Shown piece after piece: positions 42,684-49,337 of a DNA stretch of 50,382 bases (position 1 is its first letter; every line of letters starts with the position of its first letter). Below the pieces are notes generated by a model, which saw only the letters and a program-made list of their open reading frames with translations, was not told the origin of the DNA and ran no database searches. Made by a program: the position numbers and the translations under genes. The stretch comes from an uncultured Spirochaetales bacterium (GTDB lineage Bacteria > Spirochaetota > Spirochaetia > Sphaerochaetales > Sphaerochaetaceae): positions 1-50,382 of the forward strand of contig CALXOO010000011.1 in NCBI GenBank assembly GCA_944390045.1, in the 5' to 3' direction.

Positions 42684-43932
42684 TGTTCCATTCACGAAGG
42701 AGATGAAGAAGGATTATACAATCCTCATACCCAACATGTCGCCGATTCACTTCAATGTGATGAAGAGGCCGTTCGAACTGCATGGATACAGGATCATCCT
42801 GCTCGAGAACTCCTCTCATACCGTCATTGAGGAAGGGCTGAAGTATGTGCACAATGATATGTGCTACCCCGCCCTGCTCGTCATCGGACAGATGCTGGAT
42901 GCCCTCAAGAGGGGCATATGCGATCCGGACAAGTGCGCGCTGGTCATCACCCAGACCGGCGGCGGCTGCCGTGCCAGCAACTACTACTTCCTCCTGATCA
43001 AGGCGCTGGAGAGGGCCGGCTATCCCCAGATTCCGGTCATCTCGCTGAATCTGAAGGGCATGAACAAGAACCCGGGCTTCACCATAACCGGCTCAATGGT
43101 CCTTCAGGCTCTCTCAGGTCTGCTGTACGGCGACATGCTGATGCTGCTGAGCCACCAGGTGCGACCTTATGAGATCAACAAGGGCGACACTGACCGGATG
43201 ATAGAGAAGTGGACAGACTACATTGACTCCTGCTTCAAGGAGAACAGGCACTATCTGGGTCACTGGATGAAGAAGAACCTCTACAGGATGTCTGATGACT
43301 TCGCCTCCATTCCGGTGGACAGGAGCAGGAAGAAGGTCAAAGTCGGCGTCGTCGGAGAAATCTATCTCAAGTACGCTCCCCTGGGCAACAACAATCTGGA
43401 GGACTTCCTTGAATCGCAGGACTGCGAGGTCATGGTTCCTGCCCTCCTCGGCTTTGTCCTTTACGGCTTCTCAAACGGCATAAAGGACAGTGAGTACTAC
43501 GGAAGGAGTCCCGCCTACGCTTTCTTCATGAAGCACTTCGGCATGCCCTTCATGTCCCACTATGAGCATCTGCTTGAGAAGGCGATCACGCGCCATGGCG
43601 AGTTTGTGCCTCCGGCGACAATAAAGGAGCTGCAGGAATATGCCGGCACGATCATCAACACAGGCTGCAAGATGGGTGAAGGCTGGCTGCTTACAGGAGA
43701 GATGGTGGAGCTGATCAGGAAAGGTTATTCCAACATCATCACGACCCAGCCCTTCGGCTGCCTGCCGAACCACATCTGCGCGAAAGGCATGATACGCCCT
43801 CTGAAGGAACTGTATCCGGAGAGCAACATCGTCCCGATCGACTACGATCCCTCACAGTCCAGGGTGAACCAGGAAAACAGAATCAAGCTCATGCTCTCAG
43901 TCGCACGCGAGAGGCTTGAGAGTCAGGGCTGA
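42676..43932 (+). CDS. Cysteine-rich partner of the activase (HgdB-like/DUF2229 C-terminal part)
   Basis: 418 residues from ATG 42676; the overlap with the activase stop is ATGCCTAG. Conserved cysteines lie in QTGGGCRASNYYF, NTGCKMGEGWLLTGE and QPFGCLPNHICAKGM, as in 2-hydroxyacyl-CoA dehydratase-like and double-cubane-cluster proteins. In many Firmicutes this part is fused to the double activase in one protein of about 1400 residues; here it is separate. It probably binds an iron-sulfur cluster reduced by the activase domains. The substrate is unknown and no CoA-transferase or dehydratase alpha subunit is nearby. Confidence 0.85.
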   Translation: MPSVPFTKEMKKDYTILIPNMSPIHFNVMKRPFELHGYRIILLENSSHTVIEEGLKYVHNDMCYPALLVIGQMLDALKRGICDPDKCALVITQTGGGCRASNYYFLLIKALERAGYPQIPVISLNLKGMNKNPGFTITGSMVLQALSGLLYGDMLMLLSHQVRPYEINKGDTDRMIEKWTDYIDSCFKENRHYLGHWMKKNLYRMSDDFASIPVDRSRKKVKVGVVGEIYLKYAPLGNNNLEDFLESQDCEVMVPALLGFVLYGFSNGIKDSEYYGRSPAYAFFMKHFGMPFMSHYEHLLEKAITRHGEFVPPATIKELQEYAGTIINTGCKMGEGWLLTGEMVELIRKGYSNIITTQPFGCLPNHICAKGMIRPLKELYPESNIVPIDYDPSQSRVNQENRIKLMLSVARERLESQG

Positions 43933-43953
43933 AGCTGCGCTGTCTGCAGTGAC

Positions 43954-43980
43954 GGCAGGGCCCCGCCCAGTGGCCCTGCC
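43954..43980 (+). terminator. GC-rich hairpin after the activase pair
   Basis: GGCAGGGCC (43954-43962) and GGCCCTGCC (43972-43980) form a perfect 9-bp stem with a 9-nt loop, 21 nt after the stop. No U-run follows. Confidence 0.45.
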
Positions 43981-44084
43981 CGCATGCCGCCGGCACGGCG
44001 CTTCATGGCCTTGTCTTTCCCTGTCCGGTCAGCCTGAGGATGGAACCAGGAATTAAGAAAAGACAACTTACAGTGAAATTCTGC

Positions 44085-44111
44085 TTGACTGAATGCAATT
44101 TCTGATACAAC
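44085..44111 (+). promoter_or_regulatory. Possible promoter of a small RNA
   Basis: TTGACT (44085-44090), 15-bp spacer, extended -10 TGATACAAC (44103-44111). Transcription would start near 44118. Confidence 0.35.
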
Positions 44112-44117
44112 AATTAA

Positions 44118-44200
44118 ATGTAATTCCTGTGAACCCCGTTTGGTTTGCACCTCCTTAGGCTGAGTCGATCAACCCCCTTTGATTGGCCAGCCGTTTTTTG
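44118..44200 (+). ncRNA. Candidate small regulatory RNA with anti-Shine-Dalgarno motif
   Basis: Between a plausible promoter and a clear terminator, this ~83-nt stretch has no start codon with coding potential. It contains ACCTCCTTA (44149-44157), the complement of a perfect Shine-Dalgarno sequence, and ends in a hairpin (GGCT at 44158, inner ATCAA/TTGAT) whose loop is CCCCCT, followed by GTTTTTTGTTT. Unpaired C-rich loops that target ribosome-binding sites are typical of trans-acting sRNAs in Gram-positive bacteria. Proposal only; no known family recognised. Confidence 0.4.
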
Positions 44201-44203
44201 TTT
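44158..44203 (+). terminator. Rho-independent terminator upstream of the P-loop/Asp23 gene
   Basis: GGCT ... ATCAA-CCCCCT-TTGAT ... AGCC (44158-44192) followed by G and six T, then GTTTC. Its position right before the promoter at 44225 means it ends an upstream transcript, either the activase mRNA or the candidate small RNA. Confidence 0.6.
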
Positions 44204-44224
44204 CTCCCACTTATGCCCTTAAAA

Positions 44225-44253
44225 TTGACGACAGGAGGATGAAACCATATAAT
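44225..44253 (+). promoter_or_regulatory. Strong promoter of the P-loop/Asp23 gene (leaderless)
   Basis: TTGACG (44225-44230), exactly 17 bp, perfect TATAAT (44248-44253), then 9 nt to ATG 44263. The GGAGG at 44234-44238 lies inside the promoter spacer and would not be transcribed. Confidence 0.65.
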
Positions 44254-44262
44254 CAATCAACG

Positions 44263-45120
44263 ATGAACAGGATCTTCAAGTTCGCCTTTTCTCATCTGAA
44301 CGGTGTCAAAGTATACGCCCTGGTAGGCCGCTCAGGCACGGGCAAGAGCCATCACAGCAAGCTGGTGGCCCAGAAACACCACATTGATCTGATCATCGAT
44401 GACGGACTGCTGATCAAGGGCGACAAGATTCTCGCCGGTCATTCCGCAAAGAGGGATCCGAACTTCCTTGTGGCCGTCAAGACTGCGGTCTTCGACGATG
44501 AGAAGCACCGCCAGGAAGTCGAGGAGGCCCTGCTGAGGGAGAAATACAAGAAGATCCTCATCATCGGGACCAGTGAGAAGATGGTCAACAAAATCGCCTC
44601 AAAGCTGAATCTCCCGCCTGTTTCAAAGATCTTCCATATTGAGGAGGTGGCCAGCCAGGAGGACATCGAGACGGCCATGCGCATCCGCTACACAGAGGGC
44701 AAGCACGTCATTCCGGTGCCGTCGATCGAGATCACCCGCAACTATCCTCAGATCGTATATGACAGCATGAAGGTCTTCCTGGGCAAGAAGAAGCCATTTC
44801 AGAAGAAACAGGGCTTCGAGAAGACAATCGTGAGGCCTGAGTTCAGCCGCCCGGACAAGGATGTGGTAAACGAGACGACGCTTGTCCAGATGGTGAAGCA
44901 CTGCATCGACGAATACGACAAGGTGATCAAGGTGAAACGGGTCCGCACCAGTGCGATCAACAACAACGAGTACGATATAAACGTGACGCTGCAGGTTCCG
45001 CTGAAGCACTATATCGGACAGACCATGAGCGAGCTTCAGGAGTATATCGCCGACTGCATAGAGAAATACGGCGGCATCATGGTCCACCAGGTATCAATAG
45101 AAATCGAGGAATGGGGTTAG
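44263..45120 (+). CDS. P-loop NTPase fused to an Asp23-like domain, function unknown
   Basis: 285 residues from ATG 44263, chosen because the promoter TATAAT ends 9 nt upstream; longer frames (ATG 44239, 44179) would start before the predicted transcript. Walker A is GRSGTGKS (residues 22-29), followed by LIIDDGLLIKGDKILAGHSA and a helical part with ILIIGTSEKMVNKIA. The last ~80 residues (NETTLVQMVKHCIDEYDKVI through YGGIMVHQVSIEIEEWG) resemble an Asp23/Gls24 alkaline-shock domain. Kinase-like fold, but no substrate-binding motif I can name. The stop overlaps convergent pcnB by 4 bp. Confidence 0.7.
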   Translation: MNRIFKFAFSHLNGVKVYALVGRSGTGKSHHSKLVAQKHHIDLIIDDGLLIKGDKILAGHSAKRDPNFLVAVKTAVFDDEKHRQEVEEALLREKYKKILIIGTSEKMVNKIASKLNLPPVSKIFHIEEVASQEDIETAMRIRYTEGKHVIPVPSIEITRNYPQIVYDSMKVFLGKKKPFQKKQGFEKTIVRPEFSRPDKDVVNETTLVQMVKHCIDEYDKVIKVKRVRTSAINNNEYDINVTLQVPLKHYIGQTMSELQEYIADCIEKYGGIMVHQVSIEIEEWG

Positions 45121-46343
45121 AGGTCGTGCGCCTCTGCGCTTGAGGCCGGTGACGGCTGCTGGGATCTGTCCGCGCTGCGGGTACGGGAGGAACTGCGCCT
45201 GCGTTTTTTCTTTCCGCTGTCCCTGGCTGCCTGTGCACCGGACTGCCTGCCGCTGCCTTTCTTCCTTGCCGGCTGTGACTTCCTGCGCGCCTTCTTCGTG
45301 CTGTATCCCAGATCCTGCAGTATGAGCTCGACGGCCCTCTCGATCTCATAATTCGGCGGAGTGAGCGGCGAGAGCATGACCTTGATCTGCCTGAAAATCT
45401 CTTTGGAAAGCTCCTGCACGCCACCTGCGTCCTTATCACCGACGACGACAAGCGGAGTAGCCAGAACATGAAGTATGGAAGAGAGAGGATAATCCGCCCC
45501 GTCGTCTCTGGCCTTCGAGATCTCATCATCCAGCCTGTCCAGGGCCTGCTTCACGCTGTCGTACTTCATATAGACGTCAAAGGTCGGCATCATGAAGCTG
45601 AGCAGCCTGTAGGAATGCAGCCGCTGCAGGATCTGTCCTGAGTGCGCGCTGTTGAGAATCTTGATCATCTCGTCCGTCAGTCTGGAGATGGACACCTTCT
45701 CTATCTCGGCGCAGTCTCGTCTGATTGCCCACTTCACATCGAATTTAAGCCTGAAACCTGTCGTACAGCTGTATTTTATGGCCCTGATCATCCTCACAGG
45801 GTCTTCCTTGAATGAATAGGAAAGAGGGATGAGGCTCCTTATGGTGCGGCTTCTGATGTCATCCATGGCGTTGTTGAAGTCCAGGAGATGATCATCAAGC
45901 GGATTGTAGTACAGGGCATTGATCGAGAAGTCACGCCGTCTTGAGTCCTGCTCTATCGTGCCGAATATGTTGTTGTTGCCTTCCTCGAAATTCTCCTCAT
46001 CGCTGCGGAAGGTGGTGACCTCGATTATCTTGCCTGCAGAGAAATAGAGATGGACTATTCTGAAGCGCTTTCCGATAGCGCGGCTGTTCCAGAAGATGTT
46101 CTGGACCTGGCGCGGACTTGCCGAGGTGGCAATGTCAAAATCCTTCGGCCTCTTTCCCAGAAGGAGGTCTCTGACGGCTCCGCCCACGATATAGGCCTTA
46201 TGCCCGCTGTTCCAAAGCTTCCTTATGGCCCACAGACAGTCCCGGTCAACCTGGCTCGAGTGTATGTTGTGCTCTTTGGAGGTATAGACCTTGGCGACAA
46301 CAACCTGCTTTCCCTTTCCGTCTGTCTTGTATCGTGTAAACAT
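45117..46343 (-). CDS. pcnB: Poly(A) polymerase / tRNA nucleotidyltransferase family protein
   Basis: About 408 residues from ATG 46343 (TTG 46364 is possible but lies in the U-run of the tRNA terminator). Class II nucleotidyltransferase: YIVGGAVRDLLLGKRPKDFDIATSASP has the GG motif and catalytic DxD, RRRDFSINALYYN and EDPVRMIRAIKYSC follow. The tail after residue ~345 is very basic (KKKRRRSSSRTRSADRS), as in PcnB poly(A) polymerase, so I favour mRNA 3' polyadenylation over CCA addition. However, the adjacent tRNA-Cys lacks an encoded CCA, so a CCA-adding enzyme must exist somewhere, and this could be it. Confidence 0.85.
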   Translation of the reverse strand: MFTRYKTDGKGKQVVVAKVYTSKEHNIHSSQVDRDCLWAIRKLWNSGHKAYIVGGAVRDLLLGKRPKDFDIATSASPRQVQNIFWNSRAIGKRFRIVHLYFSAGKIIEVTTFRSDEENFEEGNNNIFGTIEQDSRRRDFSINALYYNPLDDHLLDFNNAMDDIRSRTIRSLIPLSYSFKEDPVRMIRAIKYSCTTGFRLKFDVKWAIRRDCAEIEKVSISRLTDEMIKILNSAHSGQILQRLHSYRLLSFMMPTFDVYMKYDSVKQALDRLDDEISKARDDGADYPLSSILHVLATPLVVVGDKDAGGVQELSKEIFRQIKVMLSPLTPPNYEIERAVELILQDLGYSTKKARRKSQPARKKGSGRQSGAQAARDSGKKKRRRSSSRTRSADRSQQPSPASSAEAHDL

Positions 46344-46362
46344 CAGTGCTATTCCAGAATCC

Positions 46363-46390
46363 AAAAAAAAGCACAGACCTCGATCTGTGC
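46363..46390 (-). terminator. Rho-independent terminator of the tRNA-Cys gene
   Basis: Minus strand GCACAGA-TCGAGG-TCTGTGC followed by eight T (plus 46363-46370). It starts 5 nt after the tRNA and ends just before pcnB, so pcnB needs read-through or a promoter of its own. Confidence 0.85.
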
Positions 46391-46395
46391 CTCAA

Positions 46396-46468
46396 GGTGT
46401 CGAGCGGATTCGAACCGCTGAAAGACGGTTTTGCAGACCGTTCCCTTAGGCCACTTGGGTACGACACC
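46396..46468 (-). tRNA. tRNA-Cys (GCA)
   Basis: 73 nt folding as a standard cloverleaf: acceptor GGTGTCG/CGACACC, D arm CCC...GGG, anticodon stem ACGGT/ACCGT with loop CTGCAAA (anticodon GCA), and T arm AGCGG-TTCGAAT-CCGCT. The 3' CCA is not encoded. It stands alone with its own terminator. Confidence 0.95.
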
Positions 46469-46595
46469 ATGACAAGTCAGTAAGCTAACACAGTTTCCGC
46501 ACTTTGATCAAGTGGCCGGATGCGGCCGCCCTTTCCCGCAGGCCTGCTGTGCCCGGCTCCGGGGAGGCCGCCGCAGAGGAAAGAAGTCTTCCGGC

Positions 46596-47423
46596 TCACA
46601 GTTTTTCCAGCACATCACCGATGTCCGCGCTGATGCAGAGTGAGCGGTCTGCGATTTCCCCGGGCACCCAGGCCTCCCACGCATTGATGCAGGCGTAGAC
46701 GACCTGTGGATTCTGTGCAGTCATCTGCCAGAACGGATACTTGATGATACCCGGAGTGTTGCCGCCGACACCGAGCTCGAGAAGCAGAAGTCTGGATTTC
46801 ATCCTCGGCTCAAGCCATGACCTGTAGCGTCCTGAGGCAATGTGCCACCCGTCATCCTCCACAAAGGTACCGTCACTTCTCAGGTTCATTGCCATGGGCC
46901 TGCCGCAGACAGGGCATCTGGGGATGAGAGAGCTGTCGATCCTCATATGGCTCTCACTGGCGGCCATGGCCCTGACCTGGGCCTCGTTGTCATAGGTCTT
47001 CCTGTGGCAGGGCAGCGAGCACTGAAAAAGGCCATAGTCCCCCTGTGTGTAGAAAAGTCGCGTCTTGTCAACGCCTGCCCTCTGAAGCTGGTGATCCACA
47101 TTCGTGGTGAGTATGAAGAAGTCCCTGCCCTCCAGAAGCCGGATCAGATCAGTGTATGGCTTTCCGACATGGCAGTCGTAACGGTTGAGGATTATCATGC
47201 GGCTCCACCAGGCCCAGAACTCTTCCAGAGAGCTGAAGTCATAGAAGCCTCCCGAGTACATATCCTCAATGCCATATTTCTCATGAAAGTCGCCGAAATT
47301 GTCCAGAAAACGTCTGCCAGAATAACTGAAGCCTGCTGAGGCCGACATCCCGGCACCGATGCCCACAAGCACCGCATCCGCTCTCGCGAGGGCAGCTGCG
47401 AGTTTATCGCAGGAGCCCCTCAT
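46596..47423 (-). CDS. Class M sirtuin (SirTM), protein ADP-ribosyltransferase
   Basis: 275 residues from ATG 47423 (AGGAG 5 nt upstream; a longer frame to 47492 lacks a site and has an atypical N-terminus). NAD-binding motifs are GAGMSASAG (23-31) and TTNVDHQ (106-112). The catalytic histidine of ordinary sirtuins is replaced by Gln127 in FYTQGDYGLF, the hallmark of class M enzymes, which ADP-ribosylate rather than deacylate. Zinc cysteines lie in QCSLPC and RCPVCG. Known relatives modify a lipoylated GcvH-like carrier; none is visible here. It overlaps the macrodomain gene by 20 bp. Confidence 0.92.
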   Translation of the reverse strand: MRGSCDKLAAALARADAVLVGIGAGMSASAGFSYSGRRFLDNFGDFHEKYGIEDMYSGGFYDFSSLEEFWAWWSRMIILNRYDCHVGKPYTDLIRLLEGRDFFILTTNVDHQLQRAGVDKTRLFYTQGDYGLFQCSLPCHRKTYDNEAQVRAMAASESHMRIDSSLIPRCPVCGRPMAMNLRSDGTFVEDDGWHIASGRYRSWLEPRMKSRLLLLELGVGGNTPGIIKYPFWQMTAQNPQVVYACINAWEAWVPGEIADRSLCISADIGDVLEKL

Positions 47424-48174
47424 AGATTCTCCTGTCGCTGTCCCTGAAGACATTGAAAACAATCTCGATCCCATTGCCTTTCTCCTCCACAAAATCCCTC
47501 ACCGTACTGACTGCGACTACGGCAGCTTCCCGCTGGGGATAGCGGAACTCTCCTGTAGAGATGCAGCAGAAGGCGACAGAGCTGATTCCACTGGCCTGAG
47601 CGCATTCAAGTACAGAACGGTAGCAGGAAGCCAGGAGCTTCCTGTCATCCGCAGACGGACCTCCGCGGCCGATCACCGGTCCAACCGTATGAATCACATG
47701 GCGGGCTGGAAGATTCCAGGCCCCGGTCAGCATTGCACGGCCCGCAGGTTCCATCCTGCCTCCGGTAAGAGCTGCGCACTCCAGCCGGAGCTGGATGCCG
47801 GCCCAGGTATGTATCTGGTTGTCAATGCAGCCGTGACACGGGACATAACAGCCTGTCATGCCGCTGTTCGCTGCATTGACGACCGCATCTGCCGCAAGCC
47901 GTGTAATATCACCCTGCCAGATCCGGAAGCCCCCGGCTGTCCGCACGGTCTCATCCAGGCTGACAACCCCCTTCTTCCTGGTTTCAAGCTGGAGGTAGGC
48001 ATCCTGGACCTCAAGGAACTCCGGCCCCGCCGGCTTCGGAGGCCGGACGTTCATCAGGCTTCTGAGCAATCTCCAGCGCTCTTCATGAGTTTCCGGTATC
48101 CTGATTCCTGCATACGACTCATCCTCGGCCAGCAGACAGCTGATGAGGAAGGTCTCCATTTCACTTTCAGTCAT
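47404..48174 (-). CDS. Zinc-dependent macrodomain ADP-ribosylhydrolase
   Basis: 256 residues. An N-terminal helical region (1-80) precedes a macrodomain: FRIWQGDITRLAADAVVNAANS carries the ADP-ribose-binding asparagines, cited here as WQGDI and VVNAANS (100, 103). The loop after it has Cys109, Cys113, His114, Cys116 and His122 (GCYVPCHGCIDNQIH), the signature of zinc macrodomains found with class M sirtuins. HVIHTVGPVIGRG and CCISTGEFRYPQ complete the site. It should remove the ADP-ribose added by the neighbouring sirtuin, making the modification reversible. It overlaps its neighbours by 8 and 20 bp. Confidence 0.93.
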   Translation of the reverse strand: MTESEMETFLISCLLAEDESYAGIRIPETHEERWRLLRSLMNVRPPKPAGPEFLEVQDAYLQLETRKKGVVSLDETVRTAGGFRIWQGDITRLAADAVVNAANSGMTGCYVPCHGCIDNQIHTWAGIQLRLECAALTGGRMEPAGRAMLTGAWNLPARHVIHTVGPVIGRGGPSADDRKLLASCYRSVLECAQASGISSVAFCCISTGEFRYPQREAAVVAVSTVRDFVEEKGNGIEIVFNVFRDSDRRIYEGLLR

Positions 48175-48874
48175 TCTTCAATTCCCCCGGCAGGTTTTCC
48201 GGCATGTTCCCGCAGCATTCTCTCCTGATCACTGCCCCATGCGGGCAGATCTCAAGGCAGTTCCCGCACAAAAGACAGTTCTCATTGCTGATTCGCAGTG
48301 GAACGGATGAGGCATCAATGCATTGCTGCGGGCAGGCGGCAAGACAGCGTCCGCAGCCAGTGCAGCTGTCAGTTATGAACAGCTCCTCGGCCTCAAACGC
48401 ATCACAGCCAAAGCTGAAAGTCCTTCTCATTACCGGCCTGACAGAGAGGTCGAAGAACTCGCCTGTCCCACGGTATATCCGGAAAGCCGCAAGAGCCTTT
48501 CTGGACTCCTCTGTGGGATAGATACCATACATGTAGCTGTTCAGCTCCAGGAGCTTTTCCAGCACACCCGGTTCCGCCTCTTCCACAAAACCTCTCACTG
48601 AGATGGAGAACGATGACATCGTATCTCTGCCATGCAGCCCCGTCAGCGCAATGAACGGCCTTGTGCGGAGTCTGCGGAAGAAACCCTTGCCCTTCGCCGT
48701 AAGAAAGTAAAGCCCCTGCCGGCCTCTGGCCATCATGTCAATGGCGCAGGTGACAGGCCGCCCCTCATCATCACAGGTGGCGGCGACGACCGTATGTATC
48801 TCAGAAACGAGTAAGGACAGATAGTCCTCAGCTGCCTGCCTTTTTTTCTGATCTGATGATCTCGTCAATTCCAT
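48167..48874 (-). CDS. FMN-binding (PNPOx-like) split-barrel protein with 2[4Fe-4S] domain
   Basis: 235 residues. Residues ~10-145 form a pyridoxamine-phosphate-oxidase-like FMN split barrel (TVVAATCDDEGRPVTCAIDM, LYFLTAKGKGFFRRL). The C-terminus has two ferredoxin motifs, CTGCGRCLAACPQQC and CLLCGNCLEICP. This suggests a small flavin/iron-sulfur electron carrier or reductase; the substrate is unknown. Start ATG 48874 has GAGGA 8-9 nt upstream and lies 47 bp inside rrf2, a long overlap. Its place between an Rrf2 regulator and the macrodomain gene suggests the ADP-ribosylation pair responds to redox state. Confidence 0.85.
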   Translation of the reverse strand: MELTRSSDQKKRQAAEDYLSLLVSEIHTVVAATCDDEGRPVTCAIDMMARGRQGLYFLTAKGKGFFRRLRTRPFIALTGLHGRDTMSSFSISVRGFVEEAEPGVLEKLLELNSYMYGIYPTEESRKALAAFRIYRGTGEFFDLSVRPVMRRTFSFGCDAFEAEELFITDSCTGCGRCLAACPQQCIDASSVPLRISNENCLLCGNCLEICPHGAVIRRECCGNMPENLPGELKND

Positions 48875-49280
48875 TTCTTATGTCCTCAAGGGTATAGCCC
48901 TTCATCCTGTCTTCCATGGCATCCTGTATTGATGACAGCTTGCCGTCCAGAAGCGCATGGATATTGCGGCCCACCGGACACTCAGGATTTGGGTTTTCGT
49001 GGAAATGAAACAGGACCCCATCCTCGATAGGCTCAACAGCCTTATACACATCGAGGAAGGTTATGTCCTTCACCGGCCTGGTTATCTCGATTCCGCCCGT
49101 TCCCCTGGCAACCTTTATGAGTCCGGCCTTTGAAAGCTGTCCGAGAATTCTGCGGATGATGACAGGATTTGTATTGATGCTTGCTGCGAGGAAATCACTG
49201 GTGACCTTGTACTCATCTGCGAAATACTCAATACAGGCGAAGATGTGAAGAGCCACTGTGAACCTTGATGAAATCTGCAT
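48828..49280 (-). CDS. Rrf2-family transcriptional regulator
   Basis: 150 residues from ATG 49280 (GGAGG 8 nt upstream; the longer frame to 49301 would include the ribosome-binding site). A winged helix (MQISSRFTVALHIFACIEYF, then DFLAASINTNPVIIRRILGQLSKAG) is followed by the dimerisation helix. The three-cysteine iron-sulfur cluster motif of IscR/NsrR is absent; only one cysteine remains in NPECPVGRN, as in YwnA-like members, so a thiol switch is more likely than a cluster. A GTAA-N9-TTAC palindrome covers its -35 box, pointing to autoregulation. First gene of the sirtuin operon. Confidence 0.9.
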   Translation of the reverse strand: MQISSRFTVALHIFACIEYFADEYKVTSDFLAASINTNPVIIRRILGQLSKAGLIKVARGTGGIEITRPVKDITFLDVYKAVEPIEDGVLFHFHENPNPECPVGRNIHALLDGKLSSIQDAMEDRMKGYTLEDIRNGIDEIIRSEKKAGS

Positions 49281-49299
49281 TTCTCTTCCTCCTGCCATC

Positions 49300-49329
49300 A
49301 TTCTCAGTCATTGTTCAGTGTAATGTCAA
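49300..49329 (-). promoter_or_regulatory. Promoter of the rrf2-sirtuin operon
   Basis: Minus strand TTGACA (plus 49324-49329, perfect -35), 18-bp spacer, GAGAAT (plus 49300-49305). The -35 box lies inside operator 49320-49336. The transcript would begin shortly before the GGAGG site. Confidence 0.5.
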
Positions 49330-49336
49330 TTATTAC
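49320..49336. promoter_or_regulatory. GTAA-N9-TTAC operator at the rrf2 promoter
   Basis: GTAATGTCAATTATTAC, extended to TGTAAT/ATTACA arms. It overlaps the rrf2 -35 box and begins just after the snoaL stop. Same motif as at 50147 and 50190. Confidence 0.6.
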
Positions 49337-49337
49337 A

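Noticed and set aside
42660..42690. Programmed frameshift joining the two activase genes
   Set aside because: The overlap contains its own ATG and no slippery heptamer is visible; translational coupling is simpler.
48828..49280. Rrf2 protein as an iron-sulfur sensor of the IscR/NsrR type
   Set aside because: The three-cysteine motif is missing; only the cysteine in NPECPVG fits a sensor role.
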